Made by a program: the position numbers and the translations under genes. Positions 14,173 to 20,427 of a stretch of 20,427 bases of DNA are shown here, in pieces (within the stretch, counting starts at the first letter, position 1; the number at the start of each line of letters is the position of its first letter). Under the pieces are notes generated by a model that worked only from the letters and a program-made list of their open reading frames with translations, was not told the origin of the DNA and did not search any database. The stretch lies in the NCBI GenBank assembly GCA_038924245.1, contig JBCKVB010000026.1, forward strand, positions 1 to 20,427. Direction: 5' to 3'. The DNA comes from SURF-13 sp038924245 (GTDB lineage Bacteria; Pseudomonadota; Gammaproteobacteria; SURF-13).

Positions 14173-14212
14173 AGGTAAAGTCTTTGATGGGTTCACTTTA
14201 GTCCATGATTGA
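14147..14212 (+). pseudogene. Right fragment of an interrupted FkbM methyltransferase gene
   Basis: Bases 14147-14196 match 14825-14874 of the intact second FkbM gene at 49 of 50 positions. The corresponding frame reads LKMEVEGYEGKVFDGFTLVHD and stops with TGA at 14210-14212. With the left fragment at 13377-13440 it would reconstruct a nearly continuous stretch of an FkbM gene, missing only a few codons. It overlaps the end of the inserted FkbM gene. Confidence 0.8.
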
Positions 14213-14263
14213 TTTGAGCCACAACAAGTGTTGTGATCGAAATTGCTTTGGAACGGTTTGCGC

Positions 14264-15160
14264 ATGAAAACATCATTGGAATGGAAAAAGCTGTTGTATC
14301 TGCCGCTCATCTACAGGAGGCATGGCAGCCGGAAGCCCGGGATGATCACCCTGCCTGGTTCGACGCACAAGGTGGTTATCAATCCGGCTGATGACAGAGC
14401 ATATAAGAAGCTCGTTATTGATACGGCAAGGAAAAGAATATCCACGCCGATGCTTTTCTGGCGTGATCATGCGGCGTATTTAACAAATCCATTATGCATG
14501 GACATCGGCGCCAATTACGGAGAATGCATGGCATACGCTGAATACAAGGATGCATATTGCGTCGCGATAGAAGCCAACCCGGGCCTGCTTGCCTATCTCG
14601 AACAGACAAGGCAATTGCACCCCGACTCAAAAAACATCTCGATAGAAAGTTGCCTGATGGGTGATGTGGATGATGTTGGCGTAGAGTTTTATTATTCTGA
14701 AAAATGGACGGGTGGCGGTAGTGCTGTTTTATCCGTGAGGCATAACCGCAAGGCACAGGTGATCTCTCATACACTCGACCAACTCTGCGCTAAGTACCAT
14801 GATGCCAGGCATAAAGCTCTTTTGCTCAAAATGGATGTCGAGGGGTATGAAGGTAAAGTCTTTGATGGGTTCACGAACATTGATAGGTGGCCGAACATAG
14901 CCGGGATAATGGAGTTCGACTCTAACACCCTGCTCATGGCCGGCACGAACCCGCGCGCACTGTTCGACTCGCTGGCTGATCGATTTGCCATGTTTCTAAC
15001 ATTCCGAAGATGTCGAAATTTGAAAAAGCTGAATTCCTGGCAGGAACATGAGGCTCATTACAAAAATGGCGGCATCCATTGCGATATCGCCTTTTTCTCG
15101 AGCGATACCATGATCTCACCAAGATGGACCATCTTGGATCAATCAAGTCATCAGACATGA
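14264..15160 (+). CDS. FkbM family methyltransferase (second)
   Basis: This 298-residue protein has CMDIGANYGECMAYA (78-92, SAM-binding loop), VAIEANPGLLAYL (100-112) and LLKMDVEGYEGKVFDGF (187-203), the hallmark FkbM motifs. It likely O-methylates a sugar residue of the surface glycan; the substrate is unknown. The ATG at 14264 is chosen over a TTG at 14243 because it is a standard start with the expected family N-terminus, although no strong ribosome-binding site is seen. It overlaps the next gene by ATGA. Parts of its sequence (14753-14816 and 14825-14874) are repeated either side of the first FkbM gene. Confidence 0.88.
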   Translation: MKTSLEWKKLLYLPLIYRRHGSRKPGMITLPGSTHKVVINPADDRAYKKLVIDTARKRISTPMLFWRDHAAYLTNPLCMDIGANYGECMAYAEYKDAYCVAIEANPGLLAYLEQTRQLHPDSKNISIESCLMGDVDDVGVEFYYSEKWTGGGSAVLSVRHNRKAQVISHTLDQLCAKYHDARHKALLLKMDVEGYEGKVFDGFTNIDRWPNIAGIMEFDSNTLLMAGTNPRALFDSLADRFAMFLTFRRCRNLKKLNSWQEHEAHYKNGGIHCDIAFFSSDTMISPRWTILDQSSHQT

Positions 15161-15891
15161 AGCAGGTTCTTTGTATGAAATGGGGCGAGAAATATCCCGC
15201 CGACTACGTCAACAAACTATATGGAATGGTGTCCAAGCATCTTTCGGGCGATTTTCGCTTTGTCTGCCTCACCGATAACAGCGCAGGTATCCGCAAAGAA
15301 GTTGAATGCCTGGACTGCCCCAGCGTCCCGATTCCCGCCCCCTACTGTAACCTCGGCTGGCGGAAGATTTCATTGTGGGCGGAACGCCCGCCAAGAATGG
15401 AAGGTGACTGGTTGTACCTGGACCTGGACGTCGTCATCACGGGCCGGTTAGACGAATTCTTTGAGTACCAGCCGGACAAAACCTTCGTCGTAATGCAAAA
15501 CTGGACGCAGCCCGGTAAACGCATAGGCAACACCTCGGTTTACCGCTTCAGGATAGGCAGCCACCCTTATTTGCTGCATAACCTTGCTCACAACCACTCA
15601 GATATCTTCAAGAAATTCAGAAATTCACAGACCTATATATCCAGAACCATCAACGACATCGCTTTTTGGCCGGACGACTGGTGTGTCCTGTTCAAGGTAC
15701 AATGCGTACCGCCGATGCCGTCGCGCTGGTGGAAAACACCCGTGCTGCCCAAGCATGCCAGAGTCGTTGCATTTCCAGGCGTACCTAACCCGCATGAGGC
15801 CGTTGTGGGGCTATGGCCGGCCAAATGGTATAAGGCCTTCTACAAACATATCAGACCTGCATCCTGGATAAACGACTACTGGCGCGAGTAG
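15157..15891 (+). CDS. Putative glycosyltransferase with DxD motif
   Basis: The 244-residue protein begins MKQVLCMKWGEKYPADYVNK and has FRFVCLTDNSAGI (33-45) and GDWLYLDLDVVITGRLDEF (83-101), with the DLD triad at 89-91 typical of GT-A metal and nucleotide-sugar binding. This arrangement resembles GT8-like enzymes often found in capsule or LPS clusters. It lacks a signal peptide or membrane segment and should act in the cytoplasm. It starts by ATGA overlap with the second FkbM gene, so the two are probably co-translated and may modify the same sugar. An alternative upstream start in the same frame would lie inside the FkbM gene and is not supported. The specificity is unknown. Confidence 0.75.
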   Translation: MKQVLCMKWGEKYPADYVNKLYGMVSKHLSGDFRFVCLTDNSAGIRKEVECLDCPSVPIPAPYCNLGWRKISLWAERPPRMEGDWLYLDLDVVITGRLDEFFEYQPDKTFVVMQNWTQPGKRIGNTSVYRFRIGSHPYLLHNLAHNHSDIFKKFRNSQTYISRTINDIAFWPDDWCVLFKVQCVPPMPSRWWKTPVLPKHARVVAFPGVPNPHEAVVGLWPAKWYKAFYKHIRPASWINDYWRE

Positions 15892-15954
15892 GCCGCGATT
15901 CTGCGTTGCCCGTAGCGCTTGCAAAACCCACCAAACAAGCGCCCGCCCCCACCC

Positions 15955-16989
15955 ATGATTACCGTCAAAGTATTAAGCAAAGTCCAGTCGCGCGAATGGC
16001 TGCACCAATTGCCCGGTGGCGTGCCCGTATGGGGGCACTGCGAGTTCGTATTCGATCCCAGCGCCCGCGAGTACGATTGGCTGGTGGTGTACGATGATCT
16101 GCCCGCCCGCCGGGGCGAGCGCCCCGCGTTGCGGGAAGAGCCGCTGGCCTGCCCGCGGGAACACACGATGCTGGTGACTGCCGAGCCGTCGTCGATCAAG
16201 GTCTACGGCAACGACTATGCCGCGCAGTTCGGCTGCGTGCTCACTTCCCAGGAAGCCTGGGCGCTACCCCATCGGGACAGGATCTATTCGCAGCCGGCGT
16301 TGCGCTGGTTCTACGGTGTGGGCGCCCGCCATGAGATTCCCTACGACCAGATGGCCGCCGCCACGCATATCGAGAAGACCAGGACGATCTCCATGGTCTT
16401 CTCCGGTAAGAAGCAATGGCACACCTTGCACAGCAAACGCTTCAGGTTCATGCAGGGCATCATCAACGCCCTGCCGGAACTGGAAGTCTATGGGCGTGGG
16501 GCTCGGCCGCTGGATGACAAAGCCGAAGCGCTCGACGCTTACCGCTACCATATCGCCATTGAAAACCATATCGGGATGCATCACTGGACCGAAAAAATCG
16601 CCGATGCATTCCTGGGGTTCACGCTGCCCTTCTATTGCGGATGCCCAAACGCGGCAGACTACTTCCCGGCGGAGAGCTTCATCCAGATCGACATCGAAGA
16701 TCTCGACCGGTCGCTGGACACCATGGTCCGCGCCATTGAGAACAATGAATACGAAAAACGGCTGCCATACATCGTCGAGGCGCGCCGGCGGGTCCTCGAA
16801 GAGTACAACTTCTTCGCCGTGATAACCCGGGAGATCAGCAAGCGGCATCGACCCGTCGAGGCCCAAGGCGAGCCCGGTGTGCTGCTCTCGCGCCACGCCC
16901 TGAGGAGGAAATATCCGCTGCTGGGACTGAAGAATATCCACGAAAAGGCACGCGCCAGGGCCATCCATGCGATGATGCGGAAGCGGTGA
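15955..16989 (+). CDS. Family 10 glycosyltransferase (fucosyltransferase-like)
   Basis: This 344-residue protein carries the alpha-1,3-fucosyltransferase donor motif: YRYHIAIENH (196-205), WTEKIADAFLGFTLPFYCG (211-229), and YFPAESFIQID (236-246). GT10 enzymes use GDP-fucose or related GDP-sugars to decorate glycans. ATG 15955 is preferred; a TTG at 15919 would add a proline-rich stretch of 12 residues unlike the family. No strong ribosome-binding site is visible. It lies 63 bp after the DxD glycosyltransferase. Its final 36 codons fall inside the tandem duplication, so a fragment of its 3' end recurs at 17891-17999. Use of fucose itself is inferred from the family only. Confidence 0.85.
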   Translation: MITVKVLSKVQSREWLHQLPGGVPVWGHCEFVFDPSAREYDWLVVYDDLPARRGERPALREEPLACPREHTMLVTAEPSSIKVYGNDYAAQFGCVLTSQEAWALPHRDRIYSQPALRWFYGVGARHEIPYDQMAAATHIEKTRTISMVFSGKKQWHTLHSKRFRFMQGIINALPELEVYGRGARPLDDKAEALDAYRYHIAIENHIGMHHWTEKIADAFLGFTLPFYCGCPNAADYFPAESFIQIDIEDLDRSLDTMVRAIENNEYEKRLPYIVEARRRVLEEYNFFAVITREISKRHRPVEAQGEPGVLLSRHALRRKYPLLGLKNIHEKARARAIHAMMRKR

Positions 16990-17048
16990 CGCCGTTGGTC
17001 ACGCCCGCATCATGTCCGCACGATCTCGGGAACGGCTCGTAGCCGCCC

Positions 17049-17106
17049 TTGACAAAATTGTCTGCGGTTGACAAGTTTTTTTCGTTCAGGGAGACTCTTG
17101 GTCTCC
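17049..17106 (+). promoter_or_regulatory. Possible regulatory leader of the first YrbL-type gene
   Basis: TTGACA occurs twice (17049-17054 and 17068-17073), 19 bp apart, and each could be a -35 element, but no good -10 follows at the right spacing. GACAA-AA-TTGTC (17051-17062) is a short inverted repeat that could be an operator. GGAGAC (17090-17095) and GTCTCC (17101-17106) form a 6-bp hairpin with a 5-nt loop before the ribosome-binding region; in copy B the loop is 7 nt. Function is speculative. E. coli yrbL is PhoP-controlled, but no PhoP box was recognised here. Confidence 0.3.
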
Positions 17107-17143
17107 AGAACCTGGAGGCAATTTAGCGAGGGGGTTGCCGTCT

Positions 17144-17854
17144 ATGCAGGAGCGGATGCAAGGAGAGGGGGGCCAAACCCTGAAGCTGAGCGGGTTGACG
17201 CCCTTCGGTAGCGGTGGCAAGCGTGATTGCTTCGTCCATCCCGAGGTCAAGGGGCTGTGTGTCAAGGTTGCACGCGTGGGTCGTGAACCCGATTCGCTTT
17301 ATCGTAAGGCGCCTTGGCTGAGGCGTTGGCATAAGGGAGTTCACGGTTTCGACGAAAATCACCAAGACTATCAAGCGCTACAGGCCTTGGAGTCTTTAGG
17401 CGACCCCAGCGTATGGAATCACTTGCCACGGTGCTTCGGCTGGATAGACACGGATCGTGGTAGAGGTCTTGTCATTGAATTGCTGCGCGACGCCGATGGG
17501 CTCATTTCGCGCAGTTTTCTTGATTATCTATGGACTGAGGGCTACGACGAGAGGGCTCAGACCGCGGTAGAAGAGTTCGCTGAGTTTTGGCAGTCTCATG
17601 CCATTCCATCGCGAAGCCTCCTTCTTGACAACATCGTTGCACAGGTCCGTGGCAATGGAACCATGCGCCTGGTTTTGATCGACGGATTGGGCGACAACGA
17701 ATTCATCCCTCTCTCCGGATGGTGGCGACGGTATGCCCTAATTCGCTCCCATCGGAGGGTTGTGAGGTTGCGGGGCGAAATCGCCATTTTGCCGGAACGA
17801 AAGCGGAAAGGGGACGGCCCCGGACCCCAGGGCTTCTTACGCAGCCGAAATTGA
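17144..17854 (+). CDS. YrbL family kinase-fold protein, copy A
   Basis: The 236-residue protein belongs to the YrbL (PhoP regulatory network) family, relatives of protein-kinase-like LPS sugar kinases. Seen: a glycine-rich loop FGSGGKRDCF (21-30), VKGLCVKV with Lys41 as the likely ATP-binding lysine, ESLGDPSVWNHLPRCFGW (hinge side), a catalytic-loop region IPSRSLLLDNIVAQ with Asn163, and LVLIDGLGDNEFIPL with Asp180 in the DFG position. The usual catalytic aspartate (five residues before Asn163) is Ser158, as in E. coli YrbL, so activity is uncertain. ATG 17144 is chosen because GAGGGGG at 17128-17134 lies 9 nt upstream. Phosphorylation of LPS core is suggested only by fold and context. Confidence 0.85.
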   Translation: MQERMQGEGGQTLKLSGLTPFGSGGKRDCFVHPEVKGLCVKVARVGREPDSLYRKAPWLRRWHKGVHGFDENHQDYQALQALESLGDPSVWNHLPRCFGWIDTDRGRGLVIELLRDADGLISRSFLDYLWTEGYDERAQTAVEEFAEFWQSHAIPSRSLLLDNIVAQVRGNGTMRLVLIDGLGDNEFIPLSGWWRRYALIRSHRRVVRLRGEIAILPERKRKGDGPGPQGFLRSRN

Positions 17855-17890
17855 ACAGTAAGGGCTCCGCAGCCGCTCCCGGATGTGCCA

Positions 17891-17999
17891 GCTGCTCTCG
17901 CGCCACGCCCTGAGGAGGAAATATCCGCTGCTGGGACTGAAGAATATCCACGAAAAGGCACGCGCCAGGGCCATCCATGCGATGATGCGGAAGCGATGA
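17891..17999 (+). pseudogene. Duplicated 3' fragment of the family 10 glycosyltransferase gene
   Basis: This is the last 36 sense and stop codons of the upstream gene (LLSRHALRRKYPLLGLK onward to MMRKR), in frame and ending in TGA at 17997-17999. It differs from the parent at one silent base. It has no start or catalytic region and exists only because of the tandem duplication. Confidence 0.92.
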
Positions 18000-18154
18000 C
18001 GCCGTTGGTCACGCCCGCATCATGTCCGGACGATCTCGGGAACGGCTCGTAGCCGCCCTTGACAAAATTGTCTGCGGTTGACAAGTTTTTTCGTTCAGGG
18101 AGACTCTTGTGGTCTCCGGAACCTGGAGGCAATTTAGCGAGGGGGTTGCCGTCT

Positions 18155-18865
18155 ATGCAGGAGCGGATGCAAGGAGAGGGGGGCCAAACCCTGAAGCTGA
18201 GCGGGTTGACGCCCTTCGGTAGCGGCAGCAACCGTGATTGCTTCGTCCATCCCGAGGTCAAGGGGCTGTGTGTCAAGGTTGCATGCGTGGGTCGTGAACC
18301 CGATTCGCTTTATCGTAAGGCGCCTTGGCTGAAGCGTTGGCACAGGGGGGTTCACGGTTTCGACGAAAATCACCAAGACTATCAAGCGCTACAGGCCTTG
18401 GAGTCTTTAGGCGACCCCAGCGTATGGAATCACTTGCCACGGTGCTTCGGCTGGATAGACACGGATCGTGGTAGAGGTCTTGTCATTGAATTGCTGCGCG
18501 ACGCCGATGGGCTCATTTCGCGCAGTTTTCTTGATTATCTATGGACTGAGGGCTACGACGAGAGGGCTCAGACCGCGGTAGAAGAGTTCGCTGAGTTTTG
18601 GCAGTCTCATGCCATTCCATCGCTAAAACTACGCCTTCACAACATCGTTGCACAGGTCCGTGGCAATGGAACCATGCGCCTGGTTTTGATCGACGGATTG
18701 GGCCGCGCCGAATTCATCCCTCTCTCCGGATGGTGGCGACGGTATGCCCTAATTCGCTCCCATCGGAGGGTTGTGAGGTTGCGGGGCGAAATCGCCATTT
18801 TGCCGGAACGAAAGCGGAAAGGGGACGGCCCCGGACCCCGGGGCTTCTTACGCAGCCGAAATTGA
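18155..18865 (+). CDS. YrbL family kinase-fold protein, copy B
   Basis: The 236-residue protein is nearly identical to copy A. It differs at residues 25-26 (GK to SN, glycine-rich loop), 44 (R to C), 60 (R to K), 64 (K to R), 157-162 (RSLLLD to LKLRLH, catalytic loop), 184-185 (DN to RA, just after the DFG-like Asp180) and 229 (Q to R). Lys41, Asn163 and Asp180 are retained; the residue in the catalytic-aspartate position is Lys158. ATG 18155 matches the start used for copy A. In this copy the frame is also open upstream to a TTG at 18059, which would add 32 residues, but no ribosome-binding site supports it. Role as for copy A: possible LPS-related kinase. Confidence 0.83.
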   Translation: MQERMQGEGGQTLKLSGLTPFGSGSNRDCFVHPEVKGLCVKVACVGREPDSLYRKAPWLKRWHRGVHGFDENHQDYQALQALESLGDPSVWNHLPRCFGWIDTDRGRGLVIELLRDADGLISRSFLDYLWTEGYDERAQTAVEEFAEFWQSHAIPSLKLRLHNIVAQVRGNGTMRLVLIDGLGRAEFIPLSGWWRRYALIRSHRRVVRLRGEIAILPERKRKGDGPGPRGFLRSRN

Positions 18866-18880
18866 ACAGTAAGGGCTCCG

Positions 18881-19217
18881 TAGCGTTGCCGAGACTGCTG
18901 ACGGGCATAGTGGTTCCCCCTGATTCTCGTCCCCATTATTATTGGCGAACATCTCCGCCCAAAGCGCCGGATCAAGGGTGTTTCCATGTATCCCCGCTGC
19001 ATCATCATAGAAAACTCCGAGCAACGCCGCCGGTCCGATTTGCTCGCCTTGATGGTATCGAAGGCTATCGCCTGCATGGCCGGTACAAGATGAATTTTAT
19101 CTTCGTGCTGGAAGATCCACAATTGCGTGTCTGAAAGGACGTGGAATACGGTGAACACGCCAGCACATCATCAGAATGCAGCGTATGTCGTCACCTGCGG
19201 TAAGGCTCGCATACCGT
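18881..19217. other. Intergenic stretch between convergent genes, nothing firmly recognised
   Basis: These 337 bp lie between the end of the duplication and the end of lpxL. A 35-codon plus-strand frame (18986-19093, MYPRCIIIENSEQRRR onward) and an open minus-strand stretch lacking a start were examined, but neither matches a family I know. The sequence may hold the remains of a gene lost when the YrbL segment was rearranged. No convincing terminator for either flanking gene was found. Confidence 0.4.
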
Positions 19218-20156
19218 TCAGCGGGCGTACACGTTACGCTCGCCAGCCGGGCGGGTCTTGAAACGCCGGTGCGCCCACAGATATTGCTCCGGCGCGCGGC
19301 GGATCTGTTGTTCGATGAGTTGATTGATGCGCAGGGTATCGGCCTCGACATCCTCGCTGGGGAAATCATCCAGCGCCGGCAGCAGCGTGAGCGCGTAGCC
19401 CTGCGCGCCCGGCAGGCGGTGCTGGAAGAAGGGTACCACCGGCGCGCCGGACAGTCGCGCGAGGCGCGCGGTGGAGGTATTGGTCGCGGCGGGCACGCCG
19501 AAGAAGGGCACGAAGATACTGTGCTTCCTGCCATAATTCTGGTCCGGCGCATACCACACCGGCAGACCCATTTTTAAACTGTTGAGGAAGGCGCGCACAT
19601 CGCCGCGCGGAATGGCATATTCACAGCGCCTTTCGCGCGCGCGCCGCATCACGGCCTCGAACAACGGATTTTTGTGTTTGCGGTACATGGCGTGAAACAA
19701 CGTGTGCATGGCGAGTAAATGGGCGCCGATCTCCAACGTGGTGAAATGAGCGGAGAGCAGAATTACCCCTTTACCCATCTTCTTCGCCCGCTCCAGATGT
19801 TCCAGGCCTTCGATGCGCGCCAGGCGGCGCAATTTTTTGTCCGGCGTCCACCAACTCATGGCCGTTTCCACGGCGCCCATGCCGAGGGAGCTAAAATGGC
19901 GGCGCAGCAGGGTTGCGCGCTCGGGTCCGCTGAGTTCCGGAAAGCATGAGCGCAGGTTGACCGCGGCAATGTGCCTGCGCCACGGCGAGGCGTGATACAT
20001 GATGCGGCCGAGGATGTTCCCGATCGCACGCTGCGCGCGATAAGGCAGTTGCGCGATGAGCCACATTATTCCCAGCAGCAGCCAGGTAAGCCAGAAACGC
20101 GGGGCGAGAAAACGCCGATGCAGGAGTGAGGATCGAATCGTGCGCTGAACTTCCAC
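19218..20156 (-). CDS. lpxL: Lipid A biosynthesis secondary acyltransferase (LpxL type)
   Basis: The 312-residue protein matches the LpxL/HtrB family (E. coli 306), which adds a secondary acyl chain from acyl-ACP to Kdo2-lipid IVA at the inner membrane. After the opening segment SLLHRRFLAPRFWLTW comes one membrane anchor (about 21-39). The catalytic HX4E motif is SAHFTTLEIG with His137 and Glu142 (E. coli His132 and Glu137). VWYAPDQNYG, FVPFFGV, and the C-terminal APEQYLWAHRRFKTRP are family signatures. The GTG start at 20156 gives the expected N-terminus; upstream in-frame ATGs would overlap the divergent hldE start, and no clear ribosome-binding site is seen. It could be a paralogue such as LpxM/LpxP, but the sequence favours LpxL. 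Confidence 0.93.
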   Translation of the reverse strand: MEVQRTIRSSLLHRRFLAPRFWLTWLLLGIMWLIAQLPYRAQRAIGNILGRIMYHASPWRRHIAAVNLRSCFPELSGPERATLLRRHFSSLGMGAVETAMSWWTPDKKLRRLARIEGLEHLERAKKMGKGVILLSAHFTTLEIGAHLLAMHTLFHAMYRKHKNPLFEAVMRRARERRCEYAIPRGDVRAFLNSLKMGLPVWYAPDQNYGRKHSIFVPFFGVPAATNTSTARLARLSGAPVVPFFQHRLPGAQGYALTLLPALDDFPSEDVEADTLRINQLIEQQIRRAPEQYLWAHRRFKTRPAGERNVYAR

Positions 20157-20253
20157 GGCGCTGATTTTAACGCGCGCGGTGTCTCCAGCACAAATCCAAT
20201 CCAGACGGTCCGTGCTCCGTGCCGTCACCAGGCCCTGTGGTATTATGGAGCGC

Positions 20254-20391
20254 ATGACAATGCCTATCCCTTCCTTTGGCCGGATACGCCTGTTGGTGGC
20301 CGGCGATGTCATGTTGGACCGTTACCGGTGGGGTGAAGCCAGGGGCGTGCGCGCCTGCCCGGGTTGGTCAATAAGGCGCCGCCCCACCTAG
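20254..20391 (+). pseudogene. hldE: Truncated 5' remnant of hldE (heptose kinase/adenylyltransferase)
   Basis: From ATG 20254 (or 20260) the frame reads SFGRIRLLVAGDVMLDRYRW, the PfkB-type N-terminus of HldE, which phosphorylates D-glycero-D-manno-heptose 7-phosphate and adenylates the product for LPS core synthesis. Similarity stops at about residue 30 (near 20343), where the expected RISPEAPVPVV is replaced by GVRACPGWSIRRRPT and a TAG at 20389-20391. Full HldE is about 475 residues, so this is a remnant. It is divergent from lpxL; a TATTAT extended -10 (20241-20246) lies just ahead of the start. A complete hldE must exist elsewhere if the LPS is heptose-based. Confidence 0.7.
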
Positions 20392-20399
20392 CCCGCCGG

Positions 20400-20427
20400 A
20401 TGAGACGGCTTTATACGCTGCTGCTGT
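20400..20427 (+). CDS. waaA: Probable 5' end of waaA (Kdo transferase), cut by window edge
   Basis: ATG 20400 opens MRRLYTLLL before the window ends. This opening is typical of WaaA (KdtA), the membrane-anchored transferase that adds Kdo to lipid IVA. It lies 8 bp after the hldE-remnant stop on the same strand and fits the neighbouring lpxL. Only nine codons are visible, so the call rests on N-terminal resemblance and context. Confidence 0.45.

Larger units (their letters stand above)
16881..17869 (+). repeat. Tandem duplication, copy A
   Basis: This 989-bp unit contains the last 109 bp of the family 10 glycosyltransferase gene, a leader of about 150 bp and the first YrbL-family gene. It recurs at 17891-18880 with an offset of 1010-1011 bp. 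By eye the copies differ by about 23 substitutions and two small indels (about 97-98% identity). The 21 bp between the copies (17870-17890) are not repeated. Confidence 0.95.
17891..18880 (+). repeat. Tandem duplication, copy B
   Basis: This is the second copy of the unit described at 16881-17869. It begins with the orphan 3' end of the family 10 glycosyltransferase gene and ends at the same trinucleotide after the YrbL gene (AGGGCTCCG). Beyond 18880 the sequences diverge. Direct-repeat arrangement and high identity suggest a recent duplication that could expand or collapse by recombination. Confidence 0.95.

Noticed and set aside
14220..14235. Perfect 7-bp palindrome (CACAACA-AG-TGTTGTG)
   Set aside because: It could be a small hairpin before the second FkbM gene, but there is no T tract or wider context and a chance origin is plausible.

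Overview
The window reads as chromosomal DNA of a GC-rich gammaproteobacterium. Evidence is the order glnE-ilvE followed by lipopolysaccharide (LPS) genes, which recalls the Pseudomonas core-LPS locus, a ParC clearly related to the E. coli protein, and an LpxL-type acyltransferase next to a heptose-kinase start. The species cannot be named from the sequence. Most of the window is housekeeping; the stretch from about 13.1 to 18.9 kb is an unstable surface-polysaccharide segment with broken genes, a mosaic insertion and a recent tandem duplication.

Layout. (1) 1-3236, minus strand: tRNA-Arg(CCG), parC (topoisomerase IV subunit A) and an MtfA-type metallopeptidase that runs off the window. (2) 3371-5673, plus strand: groES-groEL behind a near-consensus sigma-70 promoter whose -10 overlaps a CIRCE operator. 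The operon is followed by a dense set of hairpins ending in a rho-independent terminator. (3) 5699-9570: glnE (glutamine synthetase adenylyltransferase) and ilvE (branched-chain aminotransferase). (4) 9573-13092: a tightly packed run of a small CHCC zinc-finger protein, an ELM1-like protein, a family 4 glycosyltransferase and an O-antigen ligase-like membrane protein. The last genes overlap, which suggests one transcript for LPS/LOS core or outer-sugar assembly.

(5) 13093-14263: decayed DNA. It holds the frameshifted 3' end of a second family 4 glycosyltransferase and two fragments of an FkbM methyltransferase gene lying either side of an intact, AT-rich FkbM gene of different origin. (6) 14264-16989: a second FkbM methyltransferase, a DxD glycosyltransferase-like protein and a family 10 (fucosyltransferase-like) glycosyltransferase. 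(7) 16881-18880: a tandem duplication of about 990 bp, each copy carrying the last 36 codons of the family 10 gene, a leader and a YrbL-family kinase-fold gene. The two YrbL copies are almost identical, but their differences are concentrated in the predicted glycine-rich, catalytic and metal-binding loops.

(8) 19218-20427: lpxL (lipid A secondary acyltransferase) on the minus strand, then a divergent short remnant of the 5' end of hldE, and the first codons of what looks like waaA. Together the LPS genes cover lipid A acylation, Kdo addition, core glycosylation, sugar modification and possibly core phosphorylation (YrbL kinase fold).

The most unusual observations are the active-site-clustered divergence between the duplicated YrbL genes, the mosaic FkbM insertion, the 27-bp duplication that lengthens the GroES N-terminus, the leucine at the quinolone position of ParC, and the truncated hldE. 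I saw no CRISPR array, insertion-sequence transposase or recognised defence system.
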